Assembly: GCA_041563475.1 (NCBI GenBank)
Contig: JBFFMY010000042.1
Location: forward strand, 1 to 23,835
Origin: CAJXZP01 sp041563475
GTDB taxonomy: Bacteria; Bacteroidota; Bacteroidia; Flavobacteriales_G; Salibacteraceae
Direction of reading: 5' to 3'
Length of the DNA stretch: 23,835 bases
Numbering within the stretch: the stretch's first letter is position 1; every line of letters begins with the position of its first letter. The notes below the pieces were generated by a model. It searched no databases. It saw nothing but the letters and a program-made list of their open reading frames with translations, and had not been told where the DNA came from. Position numbers and translations under genes: made by a program. Shown here one piece after another: positions 8,081-16,022 of the stretch.

Positions 8081-8101
8081 TTTAACAATCAAATTGTTAA
8101 A
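8081..8101 (-). terminator. Stem-loop across the stop codon of the nucleoside phosphorylase gene
   Basis: TTTAACAAT (8081-8089) and ATTGTTAAA (8093-8101) form a perfect 9-base inverted repeat around a 3-base loop. It overlaps the last codons and the TGA stop (8091-8089). On the minus strand no long U-tract follows, and the stem is AT-rich, so an intrinsic terminator is possible but weak; an operator or an RNA-stability hairpin would look the same. Confidence 0.4.
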
Positions 8102-8961
8102 TTGTTTAACACTTTTTCAATAAGTTGATGAATCGTAGCTTCATGATCGGCACTAAACTCCTTGGTAATTCGATTGGCAATAATGGCGCAAATGGTACAT
8201 GAATTATGACCTAAGGCAGCGCTAAGCCCATACAAGGCAGAGGTTTCCATTTCAAAGTTCGTAATCTTTAAATCTTCATAGGTAAAGGAGGAAAGAGAAT
8301 CATGAAAGTTTGGTATGGCAGGTTCTAATCGTAATATGCGTCCTTGAGGCGCGTAAAAGCCCGAAGCGGTAGCCGTGATTCCTTTGAGGGCGTTATTTTC
8401 CAATTTTTTAATAAGGCTTGCGTTTCCACTAACTACATATGGTTTTGCTAAATCTGGGTTCCACTTTGCATGTCTACAGAAATCATCTGCTATTTGATTT
8501 TCACACACTTGGTCTTTATCGGCATAAAAGTGCATGAGTCCGTCAAAACCCATTGCTTTTTCACTTATCAGAAATGAATCAATGGGTATTTCTTTTTGAA
8601 GAGCACCGGAGGTTCCAATACGAACAATATTCAAAACTCTTTTTTTCTCCTTAATTTCCTTCGTTTGTAAATCGATATTTACAGCTGCGTCAATTTCGTT
8701 TAGAACAATATCAATATTGTCGGTTCCTATTCCTGTAGATAATACAGTGAATCTCGTTCCTTTATAAAAACCTGTGTGGGTAAGAAATTCACGGTTTGAC
8801 ACTTCAAATTCGATAGAGTCAAAAAAAGAAGAGACCGTAGCTACACGTCCTGGATCCCCCACAACAATAATATTGTCGGCAATGTTTTCAGGTTTCAGAC
8901 AAAGGTGATACACACTTCCATCCGCATTAAGTATTAACTCTGAATCGGCTATTCTTTTCAT
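8089..8961 (-). CDS. Nucleoside phosphorylase (uridine/purine phosphorylase family)
   Basis: Cleaves a nucleoside with phosphate to free base and (deoxy)ribose 1-phosphate in nucleotide salvage; cytoplasmic. 290 residues from ATG 8961. PNP_UDP_1 signatures: VVGDPGRV (33-40) for phosphate binding, GTSGAL (116-121), TASGFYAPQGR (about 198-208), a pattern of uridine-phosphorylase-like members, and NFEMETSALYG (235-245), where the Glu-Met-Glu contacts the ribose. The length is somewhat above the roughly 250 residues of E. coli Udp. A -7 box (8983-8976) lies 15 bases before the start. Base specificity cannot be read with confidence; uridine is suggested by the FYAPQGR block. Confidence 0.88.
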   Translation of the reverse strand: MKRIADSELILNADGSVYHLCLKPENIADNIIVVGDPGRVATVSSFFDSIEFEVSNREFLTHTGFYKGTRFTVLSTGIGTDNIDIVLNEIDAAVNIDLQTKEIKEKKRVLNIVRIGTSGALQKEIPIDSFLISEKAMGFDGLMHFYADKDQVCENQIADDFCRHAKWNPDLAKPYVVSGNASLIKKLENNALKGITATASGFYAPQGRILRLEPAIPNFHDSLSSFTYEDLKITNFEMETSALYGLSAALGHNSCTICAIIANRITKEFSADHEATIHQLIEKVLNNLTI

Positions 8962-8975
8962 TAAATTATTTTTTT

Positions 8976-8983
8976 CAAACTTA
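8976..8983 (-). promoter_or_regulatory. -7 promoter box TAAGTTTG before the nucleoside phosphorylase
   Basis: An exact TAnnTTTG match on the minus strand, 15 bases ahead of ATG 8961, implying a very short leader. No clear -33 TTTG at 17-23 bases was seen. Confidence 0.38.
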
Positions 8984-9074
8984 GTCTTTTTGGAAAGTAA
9001 AGGAAATGGACTAGCATTCGTTTTTTTTGATTCTTTGCAAGTTAGGAAAGGTAGGTTTTTTGTTTTTGAAAAAG

Positions 9075-9082
9075 TACTTTTG
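9075..9082 (+). promoter_or_regulatory. -7 promoter box TACTTTTG before the sugar dehydrogenase
   Basis: An exact TAnnTTTG match 55 bases before ATG 9138, identical to the box at 939-946. A T-rich run lies upstream but no properly spaced TTTG. It probably drives the dehydrogenase-rdgB pair. Confidence 0.38.
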
Positions 9083-9137
9083 GCTGCCTTCGAAATAATG
9101 TATAAAATCTACGTTATGTCGGTACCTAAAGAAGTGT

Positions 9138-10151
9138 ATGATAAAAAATTTCGCAATAATTGGTTGTGGACATATTGGTCAAAGACATGTGCAACGCATC
9201 AATGAAAATCCGTTGGGTAGAATAATTGGTGTTTATGATAACGATTTGGAGATACTTGCAAACTTCTCGAAGTTAAATAACCTGCATGCGTATTCTTCAC
9301 TTCAGGATTTATTAGCAGATTCTAATATTGATGTGGTAAATATTTGCACCCCTAACGGAACACATGCCGATTTGGCAATAAAGGTTTTAGAGTCGGGTAA
9401 AAATGTAGTAGTAGAAAAGCCTATGGCCATCTCCGTTGAATCCGCTAAGGAAATGCAAGAGATCGCCACCAAAACAGGGTTAAAGCTCTTTGTTGTGAAG
9501 CAAAACAGGTATAACCCGCCTGTGCGTGCAGTAAGGGATTTAATTAAAACGGGAAAACTGGGGAAGGTTTTTATGGTATCTGTAAACTGTTACTGGAACA
9601 GAAATGACGATTATTACTTACAGTCGCCTTGGCGTGGTACAAAAGACCTTGATGGGGGAGTTTTGTATACCCAATTTAGCCATTTCATCGATATTTTGTA
9701 TTACCTGTTTGGAGAGATTCAAAATGTTAACGGAAAAGTGCAAAATGCAACCCACAAAGAATTAATTGAGTTTGAAGATTCTGGTGTTTTTTCCTTTGAA
9801 TTTAAAAATGAAGGAATAGGAAATTTAGCCTTTACTACGTCTGCATTTAAACAAAACATGGAAGGGTCTATATCTATTTTCGCAGAAAATGCAACTATTA
9901 AAATAGGCGGAAAATATCTAAACACTATTGACTATCAGGTCACTGATGGATTTGATATTCAAAACATTCCAAACTCCTCTCCTGCAAACAATTACGGATT
10001 TTATGAAGGGTCCATGTCAAATCACGATATGGTGATTCACAATGTGATTGAAACCTTGAATGAACGGGAAGAAATTATGACGAATGGATATGAAGGTTTG
10101 AAAGTTGTTGAAATGATTTCGCAGTTTTACGCAGCTTCTAATAAATCATAA
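9138..10151 (+). CDS. Gfo/Idh/MocA oxidoreductase, WbpB/WlbA-like sugar dehydrogenase
   Basis: NAD(P)-dependent dehydrogenase of the Gfo/Idh/MocA family. Closest by motif to WbpB/WlbA, which oxidise C3 of UDP-N-acetylglucosaminuronic acid before transamination to a 2,3-diamino sugar. 337 residues from ATG 9138. Visible: Rossmann GCGHIG (9-14), the family EKP (93-95), VVKQNRYNPPV (119-129), a stretch typical of the WlbA branch, and SHFIDIL with H182 and D185 in the active-site His/Asp place. The stop overlaps the ATG of rdgB if the latter starts at 10151, so the two are likely co-transcribed. No other Wbp-pathway gene is adjacent except possibly the aminotransferase at 5342, which is the reason for caution on substrate. 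Confidence 0.82.
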   Translation: MIKNFAIIGCGHIGQRHVQRINENPLGRIIGVYDNDLEILANFSKLNNLHAYSSLQDLLADSNIDVVNICTPNGTHADLAIKVLESGKNVVVEKPMAISVESAKEMQEIATKTGLKLFVVKQNRYNPPVRAVRDLIKTGKLGKVFMVSVNCYWNRNDDYYLQSPWRGTKDLDGGVLYTQFSHFIDILYYLFGEIQNVNGKVQNATHKELIEFEDSGVFSFEFKNEGIGNLAFTTSAFKQNMEGSISIFAENATIKIGGKYLNTIDYQVTDGFDIQNIPNSSPANNYGFYEGSMSNHDMVIHNVIETLNEREEIMTNGYEGLKVVEMISQFYAASNKS

Positions 10152-10159
10152 TGGTCACT

Positions 10160-10732
10160 ATGAAATTGATTTTTGCTACAAATAATGCGCATAAGCTTTC
10201 CGAGATACAACAAGCGGTTTCAAATTTTGAAATCAGTGGACTTAAAGAAAGTAATATTATCGAAGATATTCCGGAAACTGGAGATACCCTTCAAGAAAAT
10301 GCGAGGCTAAAGGCTAAATTTATTTTCGATAAATACGGAGAGAATTGTTTTGCAGATGATACAGGATTGGAGGTTGAAGAATTGAATGGTGAACCAGGTG
10401 TTTATTCTGCACGGTATGCGGGCGAGGATTGTAGTTTCGGAGATAATAACGAAAAATTATTGCGTAATCTTAAGGGTAAATCTAATCGAGCTGCGCGGTT
10501 TAGAACAGTAATTTGTTTGATTATAGACGGTGAGGAAACCTACTTTGAAGGCGTTTGTGAAGGAAAAATATTAGAAAGCTATCACGGTAATCAAGGTTTT
10601 GGTTATGATCCAATATTTCAACCCATGGGTTTTAAAGAATCCTTTGCGCAAATGACGACTACTCAAAAAAATAAAATCAGTCACCGAGGTCTGGCGGTGC
10701 AGAAATTAATTAAATTTCTAAATCAAGAGTAG
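10160..10732 (+). CDS. rdgB: dITP/XTP pyrophosphatase, RdgB/HAM1 family
   Basis: Hydrolyses dITP, ITP and XTP to monophosphates and keeps deaminated purines out of DNA and RNA; cytoplasmic. 190 residues from ATG 10160, full family length. Motifs: MKLIFATNNAHKLSEI at the N terminus, FADDTGLEVEEL with the metal-binding Asp pair, GVYSARYAG, GNQGFGYDPIF and KNKISHRG. I prefer 10160 because homologues begin MK(L/I)(I/V)FATNN. An alternative ATG at 10151 overlaps the upstream TAA (TAATG) and would add three residues, favouring coupling to the dehydrogenase. It converges on ddl with a 2-base gap, leaving no room for a separate terminator. Confidence 0.95.
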   Translation: MKLIFATNNAHKLSEIQQAVSNFEISGLKESNIIEDIPETGDTLQENARLKAKFIFDKYGENCFADDTGLEVEELNGEPGVYSARYAGEDCSFGDNNEKLLRNLKGKSNRAARFRTVICLIIDGEETYFEGVCEGKILESYHGNQGFGYDPIFQPMGFKESFAQMTTTQKNKISHRGLAVQKLIKFLNQE

Positions 10733-10734
10733 AT

Positions 10735-11709
10735 TTACTTCAGGGAATGATTCACCCATCTGGTAAAGAAATCAGGTAAATCATACCCCATGGCAGTTGC
10801 TTGTTGTGGAATTATACTTTGTGCCGACAATCCTGGAACCGTATTTGGTTCAATGACAAAAGGAATTCCATTTTGAACAATGAAATCCACGCGGGCAACA
10901 CCATTAAAACCCAAAAGCTGAAATACCTTTTTAGCGGTCTCTTGTACTTTGAGCGCAACATCTGGAGATAAATCGGCAGGGGTAATTTCACGAGACTTGC
11001 CTTCATACTTGGCTGCAAAATCAAAAAAATCATTTTCAGAAATAATCTCAGTAATGGGCATAGTAGTCAATGTTCCGTCAAAATTATGGACTCCGCAAGT
11101 AACTTCTCTCCCGTCTAAAAATGATTCAATTAACACTTGTTTATCATGTTTAAATGCTTCTAAAATTGCCGGTTTAAGTTCTGTAGGACTAGTTACTTTA
11201 CTCACACCATAACTTGAACCACTTTGGTTTGGCTTCACAAAACAAGGTAGACCAAGTTTTTTCAAAATTTCTTCCTCACTATATGCAATACCCATAAACA
11301 ACTGAACGGAATTTGCTACTTGTATTCCGTGTGATTTGAGGTAATCGTTACACACCCCTTTATTGAAACTAATTGCTGAAGGTAATAAACTGGAAGAAGT
11401 ATATTTGATTCCAATCATATCAAAATATCCTTGCAGTTTCCCATCCTCTCCAGGTGTGCCATGAATGGCAATAAACACACTATCAAATGCTATTTTATTT
11501 CCGTTGATAGACAAGGAAAAATCATTTTTATCGACATAATACTTTCTATCACCCACTTCATAAACCCATTCATTGTCTTTTATTACAATGAAGTAGGTAT
11601 CAAAAGAGGATTTTAAATTTTCTTCAACGATTCTTCCACTTTTAATTGAAATAGAATATTCTGAAGAAAATCCACCAGCTACAATAGCTATCTTTTTTAC
11701 TGTCTTCAT
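10735..11709 (-). CDS. ddl: D-alanine--D-alanine ligase
   Basis: ATP-grasp ligase joining two D-alanines for the peptidoglycan stem peptide; cytoplasmic. 324 residues, normal length, from ATG 11709. Visible: VAGGFSSEYSISIKSG at the N terminus, HGTPGEDG (83-90), CFVKPNQSGSSYGVSKV (156-172) with ATP-binding Lys159 and the Ser loop, ARVDF with D275, and EPNTVPG (287-293) holding the metal-binding Glu and Asn. The reading frame stays open 50 codons further upstream, but that stretch carries no family sequence and looks like leader DNA, so it is excluded. It is divergent from the PASTA-protein gene, itself plausibly a cell-wall-related factor. Confidence 0.96.
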   Translation of the reverse strand: MKTVKKIAIVAGGFSSEYSISIKSGRIVEENLKSSFDTYFIVIKDNEWVYEVGDRKYYVDKNDFSLSINGNKIAFDSVFIAIHGTPGEDGKLQGYFDMIGIKYTSSSLLPSAISFNKGVCNDYLKSHGIQVANSVQLFMGIAYSEEEILKKLGLPCFVKPNQSGSSYGVSKVTSPTELKPAILEAFKHDKQVLIESFLDGREVTCGVHNFDGTLTTMPITEIISENDFFDFAAKYEGKSREITPADLSPDVALKVQETAKKVFQLLGFNGVARVDFIVQNGIPFVIEPNTVPGLSAQSIIPQQATAMGYDLPDFFTRWVNHSLK

Positions 11710-11817
11710 ACGCGGAAATTTCCTTTGCCAAAGTATATAAGTTCTGAAACTCAAAGAGAAATTCTTGCTAATTTTTACCAAGATGTCGTTGTTTGAAAGT
11801 AAACATTTTTTATGCGC

Positions 11818-11858
11818 GTTATTTTTTGTGAATAACACCCAGCATTTGTGTAAACACA
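11818..11858. promoter_or_regulatory. Two inverted repeats in the ddl/PASTA divergent spacer
   Basis: GTTATT (11818-11823) and AATAAC (11831-11836) form a 6-base stem with a 7-base loop. TGTGT (11847-11851) and ACACA (11854-11858) form a second, nearly contiguous palindrome that overlaps a TTTG at 11845-11848. They lie just upstream of the -7 box at 11873. Short repeats like these can arise by chance, so a regulatory role is only suggested. Confidence 0.3.
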
Positions 11859-11872
11859 CGTTTTGCTATTGT

Positions 11873-11880
11873 TATATTTG
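11873..11880 (+). promoter_or_regulatory. -7 promoter box TATATTTG for the PASTA gene
   Basis: An exact TAnnTTTG match, with TTTG at 11845-11848 upstream at a 24-base spacing, slightly long for a -33 element. The implied start point (about 11888) lies downstream of the earliest in-frame TTG (11863), supporting the later start chosen for the PASTA protein. Confidence 0.45.
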
Positions 11881-11943
11881 CGCTTCATATTATGCATGTG
11901 GAATTCAGATTATTGGGTTCTCTTTGTTAGTAAATACAAAATT

Positions 11944-12807
11944 TTGAAGCATTTTTTTTCATTCCTAATTTCAAAACATTTTTGGCTGAACATTGCCATT
12001 ATGGTTGTGGTTATTGTAGTTGGTATTTTCGGATTGTCAATGTTTTTTGATTCTTATACAAAACATGATGAATTTGTTGAAGTGCCTAATTTTGAAGGGT
12101 TTCATTACACAGAAATTGAATCTTATTTAAACGACAAGAACTTAGGGTATTTTATTTCAGATTCGGTTTTTAATTCTGAAATGCCTCGGGGTGTAGTTAT
12201 AGACCAACAACCAGAAGCTGGAGCATTAGTTAAACCAGGTAGAAAAATATACTTAACAATTAACTCTGTTATCCCGCCTAGCGTTTTATTACCCGAATTG
12301 AAGGATTTCACTGTTCGTCAAGTAGTAAATAAAATTCCAACGTATGGATTAAAAATTGATTCTATAATTTATAAACCTGCAGAATGTGATAATTGTGTTA
12401 TCGGAGTTTTATATAAAGGCAAAGAAATACAAACAGGAACCCGAATTGAAAAGGGTAAATCCATTACAATAATCGTTGGTCAAGGAATTGGAAATGAGAG
12501 ATTGAATATTCCATATCTGTATGAGCTTTCACTTGGGGCTGCAAGAAACAAATTAAATTCTTTGGGATTAAACCTAGGTTATGTTGAATTTGATACCACC
12601 GTAAATAATGCGGATGATTCAATTCAAGCATTTGTTTTCGCACAATATCCTAAATACGATACCGTAAATATGTTGCGCCAAGGGCAAGCTATAGATTTAA
12701 TTTTAACTCTAGACAGTAATAAATTAGAGGGGATTGAGTTATTGATTCCTGATTCATTGAGTACTATAATCGACTCAAGCGAATTTGTAAATGGAGAGAA
12801 TGAATAA
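11944..12807 (+). CDS. Membrane-anchored PASTA-domain protein, TTG start
   Basis: Single-pass membrane protein with extracytoplasmic PASTA domains, modules that in other bacteria bind muropeptides or beta-lactams. From TTG 11944 it has 287 residues: a short N terminus, a membrane helix at about 15-36, then three PASTA units (about 46-109, 115-182 and 187-260). Each ends in the usual pattern of a hydrophobic strand after G-x-x-(I/V) (for example VVIDQQPEAGALVKPG in the first). There is no kinase domain, unlike PknB/Stk1 proteins. Start choice: the frame is open back to 11863, but a -7 box at 11873-11880 would lie inside such a gene, and MKHFFSFL just before the helix looks like a natural N terminus; ATG 11896 remains possible. 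The last 8 bases overlap the next gene. Adjacency to ddl suggests a cell-envelope role (inference). Confidence 0.85.
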   Translation: MKHFFSFLISKHFWLNIAIMVVVIVVGIFGLSMFFDSYTKHDEFVEVPNFEGFHYTEIESYLNDKNLGYFISDSVFNSEMPRGVVIDQQPEAGALVKPGRKIYLTINSVIPPSVLLPELKDFTVRQVVNKIPTYGLKIDSIIYKPAECDNCVIGVLYKGKEIQTGTRIEKGKSITIIVGQGIGNERLNIPYLYELSLGAARNKLNSLGLNLGYVEFDTTVNNADDSIQAFVFAQYPKYDTVNMLRQGQAIDLILTLDSNKLEGIELLIPDSLSTIIDSSEFVNGENE

Positions 12808-14986
12808 ATTACTTTTACTTTTCTTGGTACTCGGCACAGGACTTCTTTCTTACGGGCAAGAAGGTGTTGCCCCGTTGTGGGGAAATGAATGGCTGCAATT
12901 ATCCAATCAAGAAGCCTCAACGGCTAAAGCTTTAGACAATAAAACCTATAATTATTTATTAGACACGAATCATCTACCCATTGTGGATGACTTTTCCACG
13001 AATTTGTTTAAGAAATATAGTTTTGATTCTACGCGTACGGATTTAGATACGTTAGTGTGGATTCGTTTTTTGGCAGATGGCACGTATATTTTTGAATTGC
13101 CTGCTATGACGGACACTTCATACACTTATCCTTTTAATGGAACTACGTATGATTCTGTTGCTAACCCTCCAATTACGGTAATTTTTTATTCCAATACCCA
13201 ATATCAGGTACCTATTGACACTCAAATTGTATGGATTAGACCAGATACTATTTTTGTAGGAGGAACAGTGGTGACGTTCCATGACCCGGATATTACGTAT
13301 TATAATTACCGTGATTCTGTTATTGTAATTCCAGACACTAAATATTCAGTTTGGAGAGGTAATAGTGCACTACATAATTATACGTATGGTGTGGATCCAA
13401 TAACACTAGGAGTTGCCACGTTTGACGGTTTAGATTCTATCGGAATGCCTTACGATCCTACATTGAACCCAAACGCATACCAAATTGCTGATATTTTAGA
13501 GTCTAAACCCATATATTTAAAAACAAAACCTGGGGGTTTAGGGAGTTATGAATTTTTGACCGATACGGCTATTTGGCTTAGTTTTTATTACCAACCTCAG
13601 GGCTTAGGCGATGCTCCAGAACCAGGCGATTCTTTGATTTTACAATTTTATTCTCCATTTACGGATAAGTGGTATTCTCAATGGAAAGCTGAAGGCTCAG
13701 CAGTTAAGCCATTTAAAAGTGTTTCTGTAAATATTCGAAATCCAATTTTCTTTTTGGATGGATTCAAATTTCGTTTTTTAAATTATGCCTCTGTTTCTGG
13801 TAATTTTGACCATTGGAATATTGATTATGTGCGTTTAGACAATTTAAGAACCAAAGATGATACTACTGCAATCGATGATGTTGCATTGCTCGATCCAGGA
13901 AAATCTTTGCTAAAAGATTATTCGCAAATGCCATGGAGTCATTACAAAGCGAGTACGGGTAATTTGATGAATGATAGTGTCTCTATTCGGTACAGAAATT
14001 TATATAACGCAAATACCTTGGTTTCTTCCAGTTTTGATGCGTATGAAAGTGGCTCACCTATTTTTAGTGGGTCTTTGAATACTTCCCCAATTGTCCCATC
14101 CTTTTCGATTGTTACAAAACCAAGCACGTTTTTAAATTCTTATCCAATAACGGCAAGTGATTCTGTACAATCATTTCATGTGAAATATTGGATTGAGCCA
14201 GGATCGGATACGAATTCATTTAACGATACTACCGATTTTCATCAACAATTCGGAACGCAATATGCCTACGATGACGGTTCTGCAGAAAGCGCTTACTTTG
14301 TTACATCAGCGGGGGCATCCATTGCCGTTGAGTATAATTTAGCAGTTGCCGATACTTTACGTGCAATCAATATTTATTTCCCTAAATCGTACGAGAATAT
14401 TTTAGATAGATCTTACCGTTTGACGGTGTGGGAAAGTTTAGAACCTGAAAAGATTTTATATGAAAGTTATTTAAATTTTCCTGTTTACGCAACGAGCAGA
14501 GATATGGTGCAAGGTATTGTATTGGAAGAGCCTTTAGCCGTTTCGGGAACTATTTACGTTGGTATTAAACAAACGGATCAACGGGTATACATTGGATTAG
14601 ATAAAAACAACAATAATCAAAATAAGAACTACTATAAAGTAAATGGGATTTGGGCTAATTCTAGTTATTCTGGTTCGTTATTTATTCGTCCGGAGTTCGG
14701 CTCTTTTACGAATCCTTGGCCTGTTTCGGTAGATGAATTTGAACTGGAAAAAATCGATTTTAAGGTATATCCAAACCCAAGTAACTCGGTCGTAAATGTG
14801 GTGATGAATGGGGAGAATAATACTGTGGTTTTACGATCTATATTGGGAGTTACTTTAAAAACCTTTTCTTCGTCAAACAATTTAGTATTTGACGTTTGGG
14901 ATTTACCCTCTGGTATCTATCTCGTTGAGGTAACCAATAATGAAACAGGGAAGACGAATAGTAAAAAACTTTTAATTCAGCATTAA
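12800..14986 (+). CDS. Large secreted protein with a type IX secretion C-terminal sorting domain
   Basis: Exported protein of 728 residues from ATG 12800 with a clear signal peptide (MNKLLLLFLVLGTGLLSYGQ, residues 1-20). It ends in a textbook T9SS type A sorting domain: YPNPSNSVVNVV, then SILGVTLKTF, WDLPSGIYLVEV and a terminal KKLLIQH. The roughly 620 residues between show no domain I recognise; they are rich in Tyr, Asp, Ser and Thr and look like beta-sandwich modules, with no protease, glycosidase or adhesin motif visible. An ATG at 12791 would add three residues before the signal peptide and is less likely. It overlaps the PASTA gene by 8 bases, and its stop directly abuts the rluD start, so it sits in a tight housekeeping-like operon, an unusual place for a cell-surface protein. 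Confidence 0.88.
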   Translation: MNKLLLLFLVLGTGLLSYGQEGVAPLWGNEWLQLSNQEASTAKALDNKTYNYLLDTNHLPIVDDFSTNLFKKYSFDSTRTDLDTLVWIRFLADGTYIFELPAMTDTSYTYPFNGTTYDSVANPPITVIFYSNTQYQVPIDTQIVWIRPDTIFVGGTVVTFHDPDITYYNYRDSVIVIPDTKYSVWRGNSALHNYTYGVDPITLGVATFDGLDSIGMPYDPTLNPNAYQIADILESKPIYLKTKPGGLGSYEFLTDTAIWLSFYYQPQGLGDAPEPGDSLILQFYSPFTDKWYSQWKAEGSAVKPFKSVSVNIRNPIFFLDGFKFRFLNYASVSGNFDHWNIDYVRLDNLRTKDDTTAIDDVALLDPGKSLLKDYSQMPWSHYKASTGNLMNDSVSIRYRNLYNANTLVSSSFDAYESGSPIFSGSLNTSPIVPSFSIVTKPSTFLNSYPITASDSVQSFHVKYWIEPGSDTNSFNDTTDFHQQFGTQYAYDDGSAESAYFVTSAGASIAVEYNLAVADTLRAINIYFPKSYENILDRSYRLTVWESLEPEKILYESYLNFPVYATSRDMVQGIVLEEPLAVSGTIYVGIKQTDQRVYIGLDKNNNNQNKNYYKVNGIWANSSYSGSLFIRPEFGSFTNPWPVSVDEFELEKIDFKVYPNPSNSVVNVVMNGENNTVVLRSILGVTLKTFSSSNNLVFDVWDLPSGIYLVEVTNNETGKTNSKKLLIQH

Positions 14987-16021
14987 TTGGAAAATAACGA
15001 AATTGATAATTCCGACTCAGATTTTTTTGAAGAGTATTCTATTGAAGTAGATCCTGGGCAATCTCTTGTCCGAATAGATAAATTTTTGGGGGATCGAATT
15101 CCAAATATTTCACGTACTAAAATTCAAGCGGGTCTAAAAAACGGAAATATTCAAGTGAATGGCAATCCGGTAAAATCCAATTATAAAGTTCATCCGTTAG
15201 ACAAAATAGATCTTGTTTTTCAGAGGGATCGTGAACCAACTGAATTAGTTGGGGAGGATATTCCTATTGATATTGTTTATGAGGATGACGCTATTATGAT
15301 TATTAATAAACCACCTGGAATGGTGGTGCACCCTGGGGTAGGTAATTATACGGGCACATTGGTAAATGCACTTTTATTTCATGTGCAAGGATTATCGGAT
15401 TCCGTAAATGGATCTGATCGCCCAGGAATTGTACATAGAATTGATAAGTTGACATCTGGTTTAATGATTGTTGGAAAAACGGAACAAGCGTTGGCTCATT
15501 TGTCGTTGCAATTTTTTAATCGTGAAATTGAAAGGAAATACATTGCCTTAGTATGGGGCGATCCTGGAGATGAAGGTCGAATTGAAGGAAATATTGGCCG
15601 TAGCTTAAAAAACAGAAAGTTGATGTCTGTTTTTCCAGAAGGAGATTTTGGTAAAACGGCAGCTACAAATTTTGTGAAGTTAAAAGACTTGGGCTACGTA
15701 TCTTTAGTAGAATGTAAACTTGAAACGGGTCGTACACATCAAATTAGAGCGCATATGCGTCATATTGGACATCCACTTTTTGGGGATCTAGAATATGATG
15801 GCACACGTATTTGGAAAGGAACTGTTTTTACAAAATATAAGCAATTCGTAAATAATTGTTTAAACATTTTACCACGTCAAGCGCTTCATGCGAAGAGCTT
15901 AGGGTTTATACATCCTACAACAGGTAAGAAAATGTTTTTTGAATCTGATTTACCTGATGATATGGTGGAAGTGATTTCTCGATGGGAGAACTACATCGAA
16001 CAAAGAGCTCTCGAAAATTAA
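14987..16021 (+). CDS. rluD: RluA-family 23S rRNA pseudouridine synthase, RluD-like, TTG start
   Basis: Isomerises uridine to pseudouridine in 23S rRNA (helix 69 for RluD). 344 residues: an acidic N terminus, an S4 RNA-binding domain (about 25-75, with LVRIDKFLGDRIPNISRTKI), then the catalytic domain with VHRIDKLTSGLMIVGKT, where D153 is the nucleophile, and LETGRTHQIRAHM. Length and S4 domain fit RluD or RluC; assignment to RluD is by general resemblance. It must start at TTG 14987, which follows the TAA of the T9SS gene without a gap, since no Met occurs before residue 104 and the S4 domain would otherwise be lost. It ends one base from the end of the convergent menE. Confidence 0.9.
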   Translation: MENNEIDNSDSDFFEEYSIEVDPGQSLVRIDKFLGDRIPNISRTKIQAGLKNGNIQVNGNPVKSNYKVHPLDKIDLVFQRDREPTELVGEDIPIDIVYEDDAIMIINKPPGMVVHPGVGNYTGTLVNALLFHVQGLSDSVNGSDRPGIVHRIDKLTSGLMIVGKTEQALAHLSLQFFNREIERKYIALVWGDPGDEGRIEGNIGRSLKNRKLMSVFPEGDFGKTAATNFVKLKDLGYVSLVECKLETGRTHQIRAHMRHIGHPLFGDLEYDGTRIWKGTVFTKYKQFVNNCLNILPRQALHAKSLGFIHPTTGKKMFFESDLPDDMVEVISRWENYIEQRALEN

Positions 16022-16022
16022 T

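Noticed and set aside
8990..9205. Rightward 71-codon open frame between the nucleoside phosphorylase and the sugar dehydrogenase
   Set aside because: It spans the -7 box at 9075 and overlaps the dehydrogenase start in another frame, with Phe/Lys-rich sequence lacking any family resemblance.
11710..11859. 50-codon upstream extension of ddl
   Set aside because: No Ddl family sequence; the conserved N terminus begins at Met 11709, and the extension runs through divergent spacer DNA.
11863..11943. Earlier TTG start for the PASTA protein
   Set aside because: The -7 box at 11873-11880 would fall inside the gene; the extra residues look like translated leader DNA.
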